Source: Planctomycetota bacterium (GTDB taxonomy: Bacteria; Planctomycetota; Brocadiia; JAADGH01). Taken from it: 64,000 nt of DNA. Location of the stretch: the NCBI GenBank assembly GCA_013152475.1, contig JAADGH010000078.1:155916-219915 (forward strand), read 5' to 3'. The position numbers and the translations under genes are program-made. The notes beneath the pieces are model-generated. The model was not told the DNA's origin. It ran no database searches and was given only the letters and a program-made list of their open reading frames with translations. Below are positions 32,972 through 44,112 of this stretch, in pieces (positions within the stretch are counted from its first letter, which is position 1; the number at the start of each line of letters is the position of its first letter).

Positions 32972-34794
32972 TGGGAAAAAGCACAGAGCACTCACGCGAC
33001 CGCCTGGCCCTGCTGCTGGGCCTGACCCTGACCCTTGTGGCCCTGGGCCTGCTGGGAACGCTGATTCCCATCTGGAACAGGGTCGGCCCCATCAAACTCG
33101 CGAAGGGTCTGTCCATCCAGTGGGGTTCCGTTAAGTTCGGCCTTGTTGTCGCCGCAATTCTTCTTGCCCCGGCCGGGTTCCTGCTGGCCGTTCTCCGGTG
33201 GCAGAAGGGCATTGTCGCCGTCAATGTCGAAGTGATGGTCATTCTTTGTGTCATCCTGTTGTCCATCGTGAGCGTCGTCAACAGCCGCTACTACTACCGC
33301 GAGGACTGGACCCGGGTGGGCCGATATGGCCTGTCGGACCAGACCATCCAGGCGCTGGAGACGGACCTGAAAGACCAGCTGACCATCACGGTCCTCGCCA
33401 GCCCGTACGACCTCATCCCCCCTCGGTACCAACGTATGCTCCTCGGGCCGGACGGCTACACCTACCTGAGGCAAATTTTGAAGGAATACCAGGCCTATTC
33501 GGGCAAGGTCGATGTGGTCCCGCTGGACCCCGACGAGGACGTGGAGAAGATCGCCGAGCTGTTCAAGAAACTCGACATCAAGGAACGTCCCGCGCTGATT
33601 ATCCAATACAAGGACAAGCATGAGGAAATTCCCCTGGACGCCATCGCGGAGGCCGCCGGGAACCCGTACTCCCCCGAGCCCGGCGCCACGCAGCGCAAGC
33701 TGAAGGTGGAGGAAGCCGTCACCGGGGCCATCATGAAGCTCACCGAAGAAAAGCCCACGGAGCTCTGCTTCACCACCGGCCACGGGGAGAAAAACCCGGA
33801 GAACTACGAGGCCGACGGCCTGTCGAACATCCGCAAACAACTGGAGAAGGTCAATTACAAGACCCGAACGATCGACCTGACCAAGGAGTCCATCCCGAAC
33901 GACGCCGTCCTGGTGGTCGCCGGCCCCCAGAAGGTGAAGTTCCAGGACGTCGAGGTCGAGGCCATCCGGAACTTTCTGAAAAAGGACATGGGCAGGCTCC
34001 TGCTCCTGGTCGATCCGGTGTCCGAGACCGGGGCGGAGTGCGGCCTGGCCGGGCTTCTTCAGGACTACGATGTGACGCTGCGGCAGGACGCCACGGTTGT
34101 CACCCTCAGCCTGAACCGCATGATGCAACCGGTGCTGACGACCCAGGCCCGGGCATACTGCGATGAGACGGCGGCGGACAACGACATCGTGAGCAAGCTG
34201 CGGGACTATGCCTTCGGGTTCCTGCAGGCCTGCTGCCTGGAGACGCAGCCCACAACGCCGGGCCAGCCGCCGAAGAGTGAATTCAAGGCGACACGAATTC
34301 TCAAGGTCGCTGAACGGTTGAAGATCGAGGGCGGCAAGGGCATCAAAGGCGCTTGGGGCGAGACGGATCTCAAGGAAGGTCAGGAGCTCAGATTCAACTC
34401 GGACAAGGGTGACATTGCGCCGCCGCTGACCGTGGGCGTGGTCGTCCAGCCCGCAACGCCCAAGCCGCCGAATTCCTATATGCCCGCCCCGCCCCCGGGC
34501 GAGAAACCGCCCGGCCCGCGGATCGTGGTCATCGGGGATTCCGACTTCGCGTCAAACCGGTTCGCCAAGGACCGGCCATCGAACGTGGCGCTTTTCTCAA
34601 ACTGCGTCGCATGGCTTGCGGCCAAGAAGGGCAAGCTGGGCATCCCGCCGAAGGACATCGACACGCGGCGGATCGACCTCGATGCGATTACGGGGCCGTG
34701 GCGGGGGCTCTGGATCCTGCTGTTCGTCGTGGTCGCGCCGACGATGGTCGGAATCGTTCTGGGTGCTATTGTATGGGTCCTGAGAAGAAAGTAA
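32971..34794 (+). CDS. GldG-like ABC-transporter auxiliary protein
   Basis: N- and C-terminal TM; QLTITVLASPYDLIPPRYQ; FTTGHGEKNPENYE. TAATG overlap with the permease. Confidence 0.85.
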   Translation: MGKSTEHSRDRLALLLGLTLTLVALGLLGTLIPIWNRVGPIKLAKGLSIQWGSVKFGLVVAAILLAPAGFLLAVLRWQKGIVAVNVEVMVILCVILLSIVSVVNSRYYYREDWTRVGRYGLSDQTIQALETDLKDQLTITVLASPYDLIPPRYQRMLLGPDGYTYLRQILKEYQAYSGKVDVVPLDPDEDVEKIAELFKKLDIKERPALIIQYKDKHEEIPLDAIAEAAGNPYSPEPGATQRKLKVEEAVTGAIMKLTEEKPTELCFTTGHGEKNPENYEADGLSNIRKQLEKVNYKTRTIDLTKESIPNDAVLVVAGPQKVKFQDVEVEAIRNFLKKDMGRLLLLVDPVSETGAECGLAGLLQDYDVTLRQDATVVTLSLNRMMQPVLTTQARAYCDETAADNDIVSKLRDYAFGFLQACCLETQPTTPGQPPKSEFKATRILKVAERLKIEGGKGIKGAWGETDLKEGQELRFNSDKGDIAPPLTVGVVVQPATPKPPNSYMPAPPPGEKPPGPRIVVIGDSDFASNRFAKDRPSNVALFSNCVAWLAAKKGKLGIPPKDIDTRRIDLDAITGPWRGLWILLFVVVAPTMVGIVLGAIVWVLRRK

Positions 34795-34983
34795 CCGTGG
34801 ATGTATTCTCGATTTCCGGTTTTGGATTGGTAGTCGCTGGGGCACGGATTCGCTCGGATTGCCACGGATAAGATTCTGTCATGAGTAATCCGGCTTCCAC
34901 AATTCTGAACAATCTTGGTCCCCCCATCAATCGAAAATCGGCAATCGCAAATCCGATTCGGTCGGCTACGGAGGCGTGGTACA

Positions 34984-37668
34984 ATGAACTTTAAGACGAC
35001 GTTGGTGCTCTTGGTTCTGGTCGTTGTAGCCGGTGTGGCCGCGCTGATTCTCCACATAAAGGTCCCGCCGACGGAGAAGGCCAAGGAACTCGAGAAGAAG
35101 GTCTTTCAGGACTACGACTCCGCAGACGCCACCAAGCTCGAGGTCAAGACGAAAGACAAAACCTTGGCCTTTGAGAAAAAGGTTGACAAGTGGCACATGA
35201 GCGGCCCCCTCAAGGTCCGGGCCGACAAGAGCAACGTCATGGGCGTGCTCGATGCGTGCGAGAGTATGGAGAAGGTCCGGACCGTCGAGGCGAAAAAAGG
35301 CGAGGCGCTCGACCCGGCCAAGTACGGCCTTAAGAACCCGCAGGTGACGGTCACCTTCTGGACCAAGCCCAAGGACGCCAAGGAGGAAATAAAGCGGACG
35401 CTGCTCGTGGGCGACAAAACCCCGGGCGGGAAGAACGTCTATGTCCGCGCGGAGGGCAAAGAGCCGATCTACGTCGTAAGCAAGACGATCCTCGACAAGA
35501 CCGATAAGGAGGTCAATGACTTCCGGGATAAGACCGTCATCGAAATCGACACGGCGGATGTCGAGAAGATCGAACTCAAGATGGGCGATGCCAAGCCGAT
35601 CGAATGCACGAAGAAAGAGAAGGAGGGGTGGTGCCTTACGCAGCCGATCAACGACTTCGGCGACAAAAACGGGATCGAGAAGATCATCAACAAGCTCCGC
35701 GACCTGAAGGTCGAGAAGGACGATTTCATCACGGAGGACGACTCGGACCTGAAGAAGTATGGCCTTGACAAGCCGCAGGCGACGGTTGCGGTCTACCAGA
35801 AGGGCGCGGCGAAGACCCTCCTGCTTGGTAAGAGTGCCGAAGGAAAGACGGACAAGATTTACGCCAAGCGCAAGGCCGAGCCGTCCATCCTTGCCGTCAA
35901 GAAGGGCATTCTCGACGACCTGAAAAAGAAGCCGAAGGACCTGCGCAGCAAGAAGGTGGTCAACATTGTTTCCACGGGTGACATCAACAAGATCGAGATC
36001 ACGCATGGCGACCAGGCAACGGTGATCGTGAAAAAGGACGAGAAGTGGACAATCACCAAGCCTGTGGAGGAAAAGGCCGATAGCAGCAGCGTGGACGACT
36101 TCCTCGACGCGGTAAAGAACCTGAAGGTCGAGGACTGGGCGGCCGAGAAGGCCGACGACCTGAAAAAGTACGGCCTGGACAAGCCCACCGAGGTGGCCCT
36201 CTCCTTCAAGGACAAAGACAAAGAGCCGCTCAAGTTCCTCATCGGCAGCAAGGACAAGAAGGGCGGAAAACTCTATGTCAAGCGAACCACCAACGACGTG
36301 GTTCTCGTCGTGAAAGCCGACATCTACGACATGCGCCTTCGGACGGGGTGGTTGGCCTTCCGCGAGAAGAAGGTTCTCGAATTTACCCGGTCCGACGCCA
36401 AGAAGCTGACCGTGTCCCGAAAGGACAAGACCTTCGTCTGTGTCGTCGATGACAAGGGCGACTGGAACCTGGAGAAGCCGATCAAGCACAAGGGCGACAA
36501 GGGCAGCATCGACAGCATCCTCTGGGACATGTCCTACCTGAAGGCCAAGCATTTCATCGCCGAAAACCCGAAGGACCTGAAGCCGTACGGCTTGGACCAA
36601 CCGGCCGTCACGGCCGCCGTCGAATACCAGGTGAAGGTCAAGGAAGAGAAAAAGAAGAACGAGGAGAAGCCAGAGGAGAAATCCAAAGACAAGGGGCAGG
36701 AAAAGAAAGACGAAGGGAAAAAGAAAGAAGAAAAACCGAAGACCAAGATGGAAACGGCAACGCTCCTCCTCGGCAACAAGGATGAGAGCGGCGATTACTT
36801 CGCCATGATGAAGGGCGGCAAATTCGTCTTCACCATCCGCAGTTCCGTCGGCGAGCACCTGAACGAGGAATTGGCCTCGAAGAGTATCTGCTCCTTCGAT
36901 AAGGACATCGCCACCAAGCTGATCCTGAACTATCCCTCGAAGGAAGTCGTTTACGAGAAGAAGACCGACAAGGGCAACACGTGGTGGATGGTCAAGCCCA
37001 TCGAGAAGAAGGCCAAGCAGTCCGACGTGGACGACGTCCTTGGCAACCTGGATCATTTCAATGCGGACGGTATCGAGTCCTATTCCGCAAAGGCCCCTGC
37101 GACCTACGGCTTTGACAAGCCGACGCTGAAGATCACCGTCACCCTCCGGGGCGAGGGCGAGAAGGTGATCGTTATCGGCAGCAAGAAAAAAGACAAGGAA
37201 AGGTACTTCGTCCAATGCAAGCCATCGAACTTCGTGTTCCTGGTCGATGAGGCGGACATCAGGAGGCTGAGGAAGGAAGAACCCAAACCGCCGAAGAAGG
37301 AAGTGAAGAAAGCAGGGAAGAAAGCGGCAAAGAAAGAGCCGTCAAAGGCCAAGAAGAAACCGGCCCCGACAAAACCCAAGACAAAGGCCAAGCCGAAGGC
37401 TGCGCCAACGAAGCCGCAGCCAAAACCTGCCGCCAAGCCGCCGGCCGCGCAGCCCAAATCGCCTGCGTCCAAGCCTGCCGCCGAGCAGAAGAAGCCGACC
37501 GTCCCGGCCAAGCCGAAGCCGGAGGCCAAGCCTGCTCCTCCGAAGCCAAAACCCGTAGCCGGAAAGAAACCCGCTGCTCCGCCCAAACCGGAACCCAAAG
37601 CCCCGGCGAAGCCGACAGAAAAGAAGAAAGAACAGCCGAAGCCCGCGCCTGCCCCCACAGGAAAATAG
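34984..37668 (+). CDS. DUF4340-type modular protein with Lys/Pro/Ala-rich C-terminal tail
   Basis: ATG 34984, N-terminal TM; five recurring xYG(L/F)(D/K)xP modules; ~130-aa K/P/A tail. Confidence 0.8.
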   Translation: MNFKTTLVLLVLVVVAGVAALILHIKVPPTEKAKELEKKVFQDYDSADATKLEVKTKDKTLAFEKKVDKWHMSGPLKVRADKSNVMGVLDACESMEKVRTVEAKKGEALDPAKYGLKNPQVTVTFWTKPKDAKEEIKRTLLVGDKTPGGKNVYVRAEGKEPIYVVSKTILDKTDKEVNDFRDKTVIEIDTADVEKIELKMGDAKPIECTKKEKEGWCLTQPINDFGDKNGIEKIINKLRDLKVEKDDFITEDDSDLKKYGLDKPQATVAVYQKGAAKTLLLGKSAEGKTDKIYAKRKAEPSILAVKKGILDDLKKKPKDLRSKKVVNIVSTGDINKIEITHGDQATVIVKKDEKWTITKPVEEKADSSSVDDFLDAVKNLKVEDWAAEKADDLKKYGLDKPTEVALSFKDKDKEPLKFLIGSKDKKGGKLYVKRTTNDVVLVVKADIYDMRLRTGWLAFREKKVLEFTRSDAKKLTVSRKDKTFVCVVDDKGDWNLEKPIKHKGDKGSIDSILWDMSYLKAKHFIAENPKDLKPYGLDQPAVTAAVEYQVKVKEEKKKNEEKPEEKSKDKGQEKKDEGKKKEEKPKTKMETATLLLGNKDESGDYFAMMKGGKFVFTIRSSVGEHLNEELASKSICSFDKDIATKLILNYPSKEVVYEKKTDKGNTWWMVKPIEKKAKQSDVDDVLGNLDHFNADGIESYSAKAPATYGFDKPTLKITVTLRGEGEKVIVIGSKKKDKERYFVQCKPSNFVFLVDEADIRRLRKEEPKPPKKEVKKAGKKAAKKEPSKAKKKPAPTKPKTKAKPKAAPTKPQPKPAAKPPAAQPKSPASKPAAEQKKPTVPAKPKPEAKPAPPKPKPVAGKKPAAPPKPEPKAPAKPTEKKKEQPKPAPAPTGK

Positions 37669-37699
37669 CGACCCCCTCGAACGTGAACCGCAACCGAAT

Positions 37700-37725
37700 T
37701 AGGGAGGGACATTGATCCCTCCCTA
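37700..37725. promoter_or_regulatory. 10-bp perfect palindrome immediately upstream of TATAAT (37729-37734)
   Basis: TAGGGAGGGA-CATTGA-TCCCTCCCTA. Confidence 0.45.
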
Positions 37726-37810
37726 TGCTATAATAAATTGTTTGTTTGGGTATAGGCAGAAAAACCGGTTCAGTCCCGCTGCCAATGTTGTTCACTGCGG
37801 GGACCTTGCT

Positions 37811-39190
37811 ATGACGCATATTTCCACCCGTCGAACCAGTTGCCGCATCTGGGCGCTCGTCGTTTTGCTGGCCTTCGCAGTTGCGGCGCAGGCCCAGGAA
37901 AAGGTCAGTCGGCGCCGCACCCCCGTCGTCGAGGCCGTTCAACAGGTGGCCGACACGGTCGCCAACTTGAGCACCGAGCGGATACGGGTCATTCGCTATT
38001 ACGACTCCCCCTTCAGCTTCCGGGACCGGTTCCTCAATCGCTTCTATGACGACTACTTCGGCCGCTACACAGACCGCCCGTACAAGGTCGAGTCGCCCAT
38101 CGGCTCCGGGATCATTATCGACAAGAGCGGTTACATCCTCACCAACGACCACGTCGTGAGCAAGGCGTCCAACCTGAAGATCACGCTCTCCGACAAGTCC
38201 CGGTACGAGGGCACCCTCGTCAGCTCCGACCCGGTCAACGACCTGGCCGTCATCAAGGTCGAGCCGGACAAGCCCCTCCACGAGATCAAACTCGGCAAGG
38301 GCGACGACCTGATGCTGGGGGAAACGGTGATCGCCCTCGGCAACCCCATCGGCTTCGAGAACACCGTCACCACCGGCGTCATCAGCGCCCTCGACCGCGA
38401 GCTGACCCTTCGCAACGACGAGGGGCAGATCACCTACAAGGGCCTCGTCCAGACCGACGCCGCCATCAACCCCGGCAACAGCGGCGGGCCGCTCATCAAC
38501 CTGGACTGCGAGCTCGTCGGCATCAACACGGCCATCGTGGACTCCGCCCAGGGCATCGGCTTTGCCATCCCCGTCAGCCACGTGCGGAAAATCCTCAACG
38601 AGCTGCTCAACTTCCGCAAGCTGAGCAAGGCGTGGATGGGCCTCAAGGTCATTGACTCAAAGAATGCCGTCAAGGTGGACTCCGTCGCCGACGGCGGCCC
38701 GGCGAAGAAGGCCGGCATGCAGCCCGGCGACATCCTCGCTACCGCCGACGGCGTTCCCCTCGACTGCGTCCTCACATTTACGAAGCACATGGTCAGCAAG
38801 CATGTGGGCCAAGCCGTCAACTTCAAGGTCCAGCGAGGGCCCCGGACCCTCACCATTCGCGTGCCCATCGAGAGCGCCCCGAAGCCCTCTGCCCAGGGGT
38901 TGGCCCTGAAACTCTTCGGGATGCGGGTGCAGGACCTCACCGCCGCCCTCATCCAGGAGCTCGGTTTGCACGTCCGGTCGGGCGTCCTGGTGTACGGCGT
39001 CGAGGCCGGCAGCCCCGCGGCGCGGATTGGCCTGCGCTCCGGGGATGTCATCGTCCAAGCCTCCGGACAGCGGGTGAATAACCTGGACGAAGCGGGGGTC
39101 GTTCTGGACAATATCCACTCCGGCGAAATGGTGGACATCTGGGTCGTCCGAGGCCTGTATCTTTTGAATGCCCGGATGCGGGCGCGCTGA
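37811..39190 (+). CDS. HtrA/Deg-family serine protease with two PDZ domains
   Basis: Signal peptide; triad contexts TNDHVV, DPVNDLAVIKV, NPGNSGGPL. Confidence 0.92.
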   Translation: MTHISTRRTSCRIWALVVLLAFAVAAQAQEKVSRRRTPVVEAVQQVADTVANLSTERIRVIRYYDSPFSFRDRFLNRFYDDYFGRYTDRPYKVESPIGSGIIIDKSGYILTNDHVVSKASNLKITLSDKSRYEGTLVSSDPVNDLAVIKVEPDKPLHEIKLGKGDDLMLGETVIALGNPIGFENTVTTGVISALDRELTLRNDEGQITYKGLVQTDAAINPGNSGGPLINLDCELVGINTAIVDSAQGIGFAIPVSHVRKILNELLNFRKLSKAWMGLKVIDSKNAVKVDSVADGGPAKKAGMQPGDILATADGVPLDCVLTFTKHMVSKHVGQAVNFKVQRGPRTLTIRVPIESAPKPSAQGLALKLFGMRVQDLTAALIQELGLHVRSGVLVYGVEAGSPAARIGLRSGDVIVQASGQRVNNLDEAGVVLDNIHSGEMVDIWVVRGLYLLNARMRAR

Positions 39191-39196
39191 GGAACC

Positions 39197-40186
<990 letters not shown>

Positions 40187-40188
40187 CC

Positions 40189-41067
40189 GTGCTCCCGCGA
40201 GAGATCCTCAGAAAAATCCGGCGAATCCAGATTCGAACGAATCGGGTGGTGAACACCGTCCTCTCCGGCGAGTATGCCAGCGTCTTCCGCGGCCGGGGGA
40301 TGGAGTTCGACACCGTGCGCGAGTACGTCCCGGGAGACGAGGTACGCTCCATCGATTGGAACGTCACCGCCCGCATGGGACTGCCCTTCGTCAAGCAGTT
40401 CGTCGAGGAGCGCGAGCTGACGATCATGCTCCTCGTCGATGTCAGCGCGTCGGGTGACTTCGGCTCGCGCCGGCAGTTCAAGAACGAGATTGCCGCAGAG
40501 CTCTGCGCCGTTCTGGCCTTCTCGGCCATCAAGAACAACGACCGCGTCGGGTTGATTCTCTTTACCGACCGGGTCGAAAAATTCGTCAAACCGAAAAAGG
40601 GAAAGACGCACGTCCTCCGGGTCATCCGCGAGCTGCTCTACTACCGGCCCGCCGGCACGGGGACGGACATCGCAGCGGCGCTCGAATTTATGAACAAGGT
40701 AACGACGCGGCGTGCCGTGACGTTTCTTGTCTCCGACTTCCTTGCCAGCGGCTATGAGAAGCCATTGCGGATTGCGAACAAGCGCCACGATATGATTGCC
40801 GTCACCGTCCGCGACCCGCGCGAACTCACCATGCCCAACGTGGGCATGATCTCCCTCCGCGATGTGGAGACGGGGGAGACGATCCTGGTCGATACCACCG
40901 ACCGCACTCTGCGGGCAAGTTACAATCGGATGAACACGGAGTCCGCCCGCGCATTGGCCCAGCGCCTCCGCTCCATGGGCGTGGACCAGATTAGTGTCCG
41001 GACGGACCAACCGTACGTCGAGCCGCTGCTCCGGTTCTTCCGGATGCGGGAGAAGAGGTTCCGATGA
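40189..41067 (+). CDS. DUF58 domain protein
   Basis: GRGMEFDTVREYVPGDEVRSIDWNVTARMG; LLVDVSASGDFG. Confidence 0.93.
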   Translation: MLPREILRKIRRIQIRTNRVVNTVLSGEYASVFRGRGMEFDTVREYVPGDEVRSIDWNVTARMGLPFVKQFVEERELTIMLLVDVSASGDFGSRRQFKNEIAAELCAVLAFSAIKNNDRVGLILFTDRVEKFVKPKKGKTHVLRVIRELLYYRPAGTGTDIAAALEFMNKVTTRRAVTFLVSDFLASGYEKPLRIANKRHDMIAVTVRDPRELTMPNVGMISLRDVETGETILVDTTDRTLRASYNRMNTESARALAQRLRSMGVDQISVRTDQPYVEPLLRFFRMREKRFR

Positions 41068-42041
41068 GAGCGCTCTGTCTCATCTTGATCGCGTCAACCA
41101 CTCTGGCGCCTCTGGTGTGGGGGGACGACGACAAGAGCAAGGACCCGTTCCCGGTGAGGGCGCAGGCCGCCGCCGACAAGACGGCCATCAAGATCGGCGA
41201 GCGGTTCACCTGCACGATCACCATCCACGCCAACGAGGGAATCACTACAATCATCCCCGAGATTCCGAAGGACCTCGGCCCCTTTACCGTGATCGATATC
41301 AAGCGCGAGGCCCCTGTCATTGACACGAACGGCGAGACCACCGCAAAGGTCACCTGCATCCTCACCGCCTATGAGCTCGGGAAGCTGGTTATCCCCGCCA
41401 CCGAAGTGCAGTATACGCTCAAGGACGGCGCGAAGGGCATTACCACGACGAAGGCCATCCCCATCGACGTGGAGAGCGTCCTGTCGCCGGGAGGGAAGAT
41501 GACCGATATTCGCGACATCCGCGACATCTACGACTTTTCCCCCTCCGCGAAGGAGCAGCCGAGCGTGTCGAGCAAACTCCCGCTCGTGTTGCTCATCCTG
41601 CTGCTCCTCCTGCTTGCCGGATTGGCCGTTGGCCTGCACTTCCTTCGGCGGCGGACCGCGCAAGCGCGCCTGCTGCTGCCCCATGAGGCGGCGCTCGTTG
41701 ATATCGAGAGACTCCGCAACTCCGAACTGATTGCCAAAGGAAAGGTCAAGGAATTCTACTACCGCCTCTCGCTCATCGCCCGGCGGTACGTCGAGTCGCG
41801 TTTCGGCCTCCGCGCGCCGGACCTGACCACCGAGGAGTTCCTGCAGGAACTGGCGGACACGGACATGCTGCAAACGCCGGAAAAGGGCCTTCTCGAAGAC
41901 CTGCTCCGGCAGTGCGATCTCGCCAAGTTCGCGAAGGATCGGCCCGATCCATCCCGCTCCACGGCGGCCCTCGACGGCGTCACGCAGTTCGTGCATCTCA
42001 CCAAACCGGCGCTCCCGGTGGAGGGGGGGAAGGCCGCATGA
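41064..42041 (+). CDS. BatD/DUF4381-like membrane protein in the Bat cluster
   Basis: Signal peptide, BatD-like beta domain, one TM, C-terminal region ending LDGVTQFVHLTKP. ATGA-type overlaps at both ends. Confidence 0.7.
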   Translation: MRALCLILIASTTLAPLVWGDDDKSKDPFPVRAQAAADKTAIKIGERFTCTITIHANEGITTIIPEIPKDLGPFTVIDIKREAPVIDTNGETTAKVTCILTAYELGKLVIPATEVQYTLKDGAKGITTTKAIPIDVESVLSPGGKMTDIRDIRDIYDFSPSAKEQPSVSSKLPLVLLILLLLLLAGLAVGLHFLRRRTAQARLLLPHEAALVDIERLRNSELIAKGKVKEFYYRLSLIARRYVESRFGLRAPDLTTEEFLQELADTDMLQTPEKGLLEDLLRQCDLAKFAKDRPDPSRSTAALDGVTQFVHLTKPALPVEGGKAA

Positions 42042-43036
42042 TCCTGAACGATCCGTGGTTCCTCCTTTTCCTGCTTGCGGTCCCTGTTGTGCTCCTCACG
42101 TATTTCCGGACGTATGGCAGCATCGGGATCTCCACCACGGCGCCGTTTCATCGCATCAACCCCTCCCTCATGCTCATGGCCCGATACATCCTTCCCGTCC
42201 TCCGGGGGGCGTGCATCGTTCTCCTCGCCATCGCCCTGGCGCGGCCGCGAAAGGGCATGGAGGAGATCCGCGCCACCACCGAGGGGATCGACATCGTCCT
42301 TGCCATCGACACCTCCGGCAGCATGCGGGCCGTGGACAACATCGAGAAAAAGAAGATCGACCGCCTCCAGGCGGCTAAGGAGGCCGTTAAGGAATTCATC
42401 GAGGCCCGGAAGGAGCAGTACGATCGCATCGCCATGGTCGCCTTCGCCATGTATCCGGCGACACAGTGCCCGCTCACCCTCGACTACACCGTGCTCCAGG
42501 AGTTCGTCGAGAAGCTCGACTTCGCGCCCCCCAAGGAGGGCGCGACGGCCCTCGGCCTGGCCATCGGCGAGTCGATCAATCTGCTGAAGAACAGCAAGGC
42601 GAAAAGCAAGATCGTCATCCTTCTCACCGACGGACGAAACACCTTCGGTATGAAACCCATGGACGTCGCCCCGGCGGCCGTGCCCTTCGGCGTCAAGATC
42701 TACACCATCGGCGTCGGCAGCAAGATGCCGTACATCATGCGGCCCGATCCCTTCGGCAGGGAGGTCTGGCAGCGCATCGACCGGCCGGACTTCCTTCTCG
42801 ACGAGCCTACGCTCAAGGAGATTGCCAAGACCACCGGCGGACGGTACTTCCGCGCCACTGACCCGGACTCGCTGAAACAGATTTACGCCGACATCGACAA
42901 GATGGAAAAGACGAGGGTTGAGGTGCGGCACTACGTCGATTACCAGGACCTCTTTCACTGGTTCCTGTTCCCGGCCATGGGGCTGCTCCTCGTGGAAGTT
43001 GCGCTGGCCGGGACGCGGTTCAGGAGGGTCCCATAG
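42038..43036 (+). CDS. BatA-like VWA-domain protein
   Basis: DIVLAIDTSGSMRA MIDAS; TM helices at both ends. Internal ATG 42038 is the real start. Confidence 0.88.
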   Translation: MILNDPWFLLFLLAVPVVLLTYFRTYGSIGISTTAPFHRINPSLMLMARYILPVLRGACIVLLAIALARPRKGMEEIRATTEGIDIVLAIDTSGSMRAVDNIEKKKIDRLQAAKEAVKEFIEARKEQYDRIAMVAFAMYPATQCPLTLDYTVLQEFVEKLDFAPPKEGATALGLAIGESINLLKNSKAKSKIVILLTDGRNTFGMKPMDVAPAAVPFGVKIYTIGVGSKMPYIMRPDPFGREVWQRIDRPDFLLDEPTLKEIAKTTGGRYFRATDPDSLKQIYADIDKMEKTRVEVRHYVDYQDLFHWFLFPAMGLLLVEVALAGTRFRRVP

Positions 43037-43038
43037 GC

Positions 43039-44112
43039 GTGCAGTTCGACAACCTGGACAATCTGTGGCTTCTCCTGCTGCCGGCGGCGCTGGTCGCGTT
43101 CTATGTCTTCGTCTTCCGGCGCAAGCGCATGGCCACAGAGCGCTTCGCGTCGTTCCCCCTGGTGCAGTCCCTCCTCTCGGGGGTAAGCCGCCGCAAGCAG
43201 CAGGCCAAGGCCGGGATGATCGTGGCCGCGGTCCTGCTCATGGTCGTCGCGGAGTTCGAACCGATGTGGGGCTTCCGCCACGAGAAGGTGCAGCGGCAGG
43301 GCGTGGATATTGTCGTCGCCATCGACACGTCGCGCAGCATGCTCGCGCAGGACCTGAAACCGTCGCGCATGGAGCGGGCGAAGCTGGAGGTCATCGACCT
43401 GCTCCGCGCCCTCAAGGGCGACCGGGTTGCGTTAGTGGCCTTTGCGGGCGAGGCCTATCTCAAGTGCCCGCTGACCGAGGACTACGAGACGGTGGAGGCG
43501 CTGCTGAAGGGCATCGACGTCGGCGTCATTCCCCAGGGCAGCACGAACCTCAGCCATGCGATCCGCCGCTGCATGCAGGCGTTTCACGACAAGACGCGGA
43601 AGCACAAGGTGATTATCCTGCTCACCGACGGCGAGGACCATGGCTACGACCCGACGGCCGCGGCCGTGGAGGCGGCGCGGGCGGGGATAGTCATCTTCAC
43701 CGTCGGCATCGGCACGAAGGAGGGGGCGCACATTCAGGTCATCGAGGGGGGCCAGCGCATCCTCCTGAAGGACGAGCATGGATCATACGTGAAATCACAG
43801 CTCAACGAGGCGCTCCTGAGCCGTATCTGCGAGACGGCGAATGCCAAGAAGGCCGAGCGGGCCAAGGGATCGGGCGCGGGCGGAGAGATCAAGGGATACT
43901 ACATCCCTGCCTACGACCCCCAGTGGAGCCTCGACAAGGTGTACGAGACATCCATCGGCAGCATGGAGAAGCGGAAGTTCGGTTCGCGATGGGTGAAGAA
44001 ATACATCAACCGGTATCAGTGGCCGCTGCTCCTGGCGGTGGCGCTGCTGACGATCGAGGCCGTGATGAACGACGGCAGACGAGAGATGGAACCGAGGCGA
44101 AGCGAACGATGA
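43039..44112 (+). CDS. BatB-like VWA-domain protein
   Basis: VDIVVAIDTSRSMLAQDLKPSRMERAK. Confidence 0.88.
   Translation: MQFDNLDNLWLLLLPAALVAFYVFVFRRKRMATERFASFPLVQSLLSGVSRRKQQAKAGMIVAAVLLMVVAEFEPMWGFRHEKVQRQGVDIVVAIDTSRSMLAQDLKPSRMERAKLEVIDLLRALKGDRVALVAFAGEAYLKCPLTEDYETVEALLKGIDVGVIPQGSTNLSHAIRRCMQAFHDKTRKHKVIILLTDGEDHGYDPTAAAVEAARAGIVIFTVGIGTKEGAHIQVIEGGQRILLKDEHGSYVKSQLNEALLSRICETANAKKAERAKGSGAGGEIKGYYIPAYDPQWSLDKVYETSIGSMEKRKFGSRWVKKYINRYQWPLLLAVALLTIEAVMNDGRREMEPRRSER

Noticed and set aside
31128-34794. Gliding motility locus
   Set aside because: GldA/F/G-like ABC genes are widespread outside gliding bacteria, and no other gld or spr genes are visible, so calling it a gliding system would be over-interpretation.
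34795-34983. Degenerate-looking intergenic repeats (atcgaaaatcggcaatcgcaaatccgattcgg; cacggattcgctcggattgccacggat)
   Set aside because: Short, imperfect and without defined ends; cannot be separated from chance or ordinary intergenic drift by eye.
34966-37215. 749-aa minus-strand ORF
   Set aside because: Antisense to the Lys-rich DUF4340 gene; Leu/Phe/Val-rich translation is a by-product of AAG/GAC codon bias.
42918-44108. 5' part of the 734-aa plus-strand ORF
   Set aside because: Out-of-frame read-through of the BatB gene; the real BatC-like start with signal peptide is ATG 44109.
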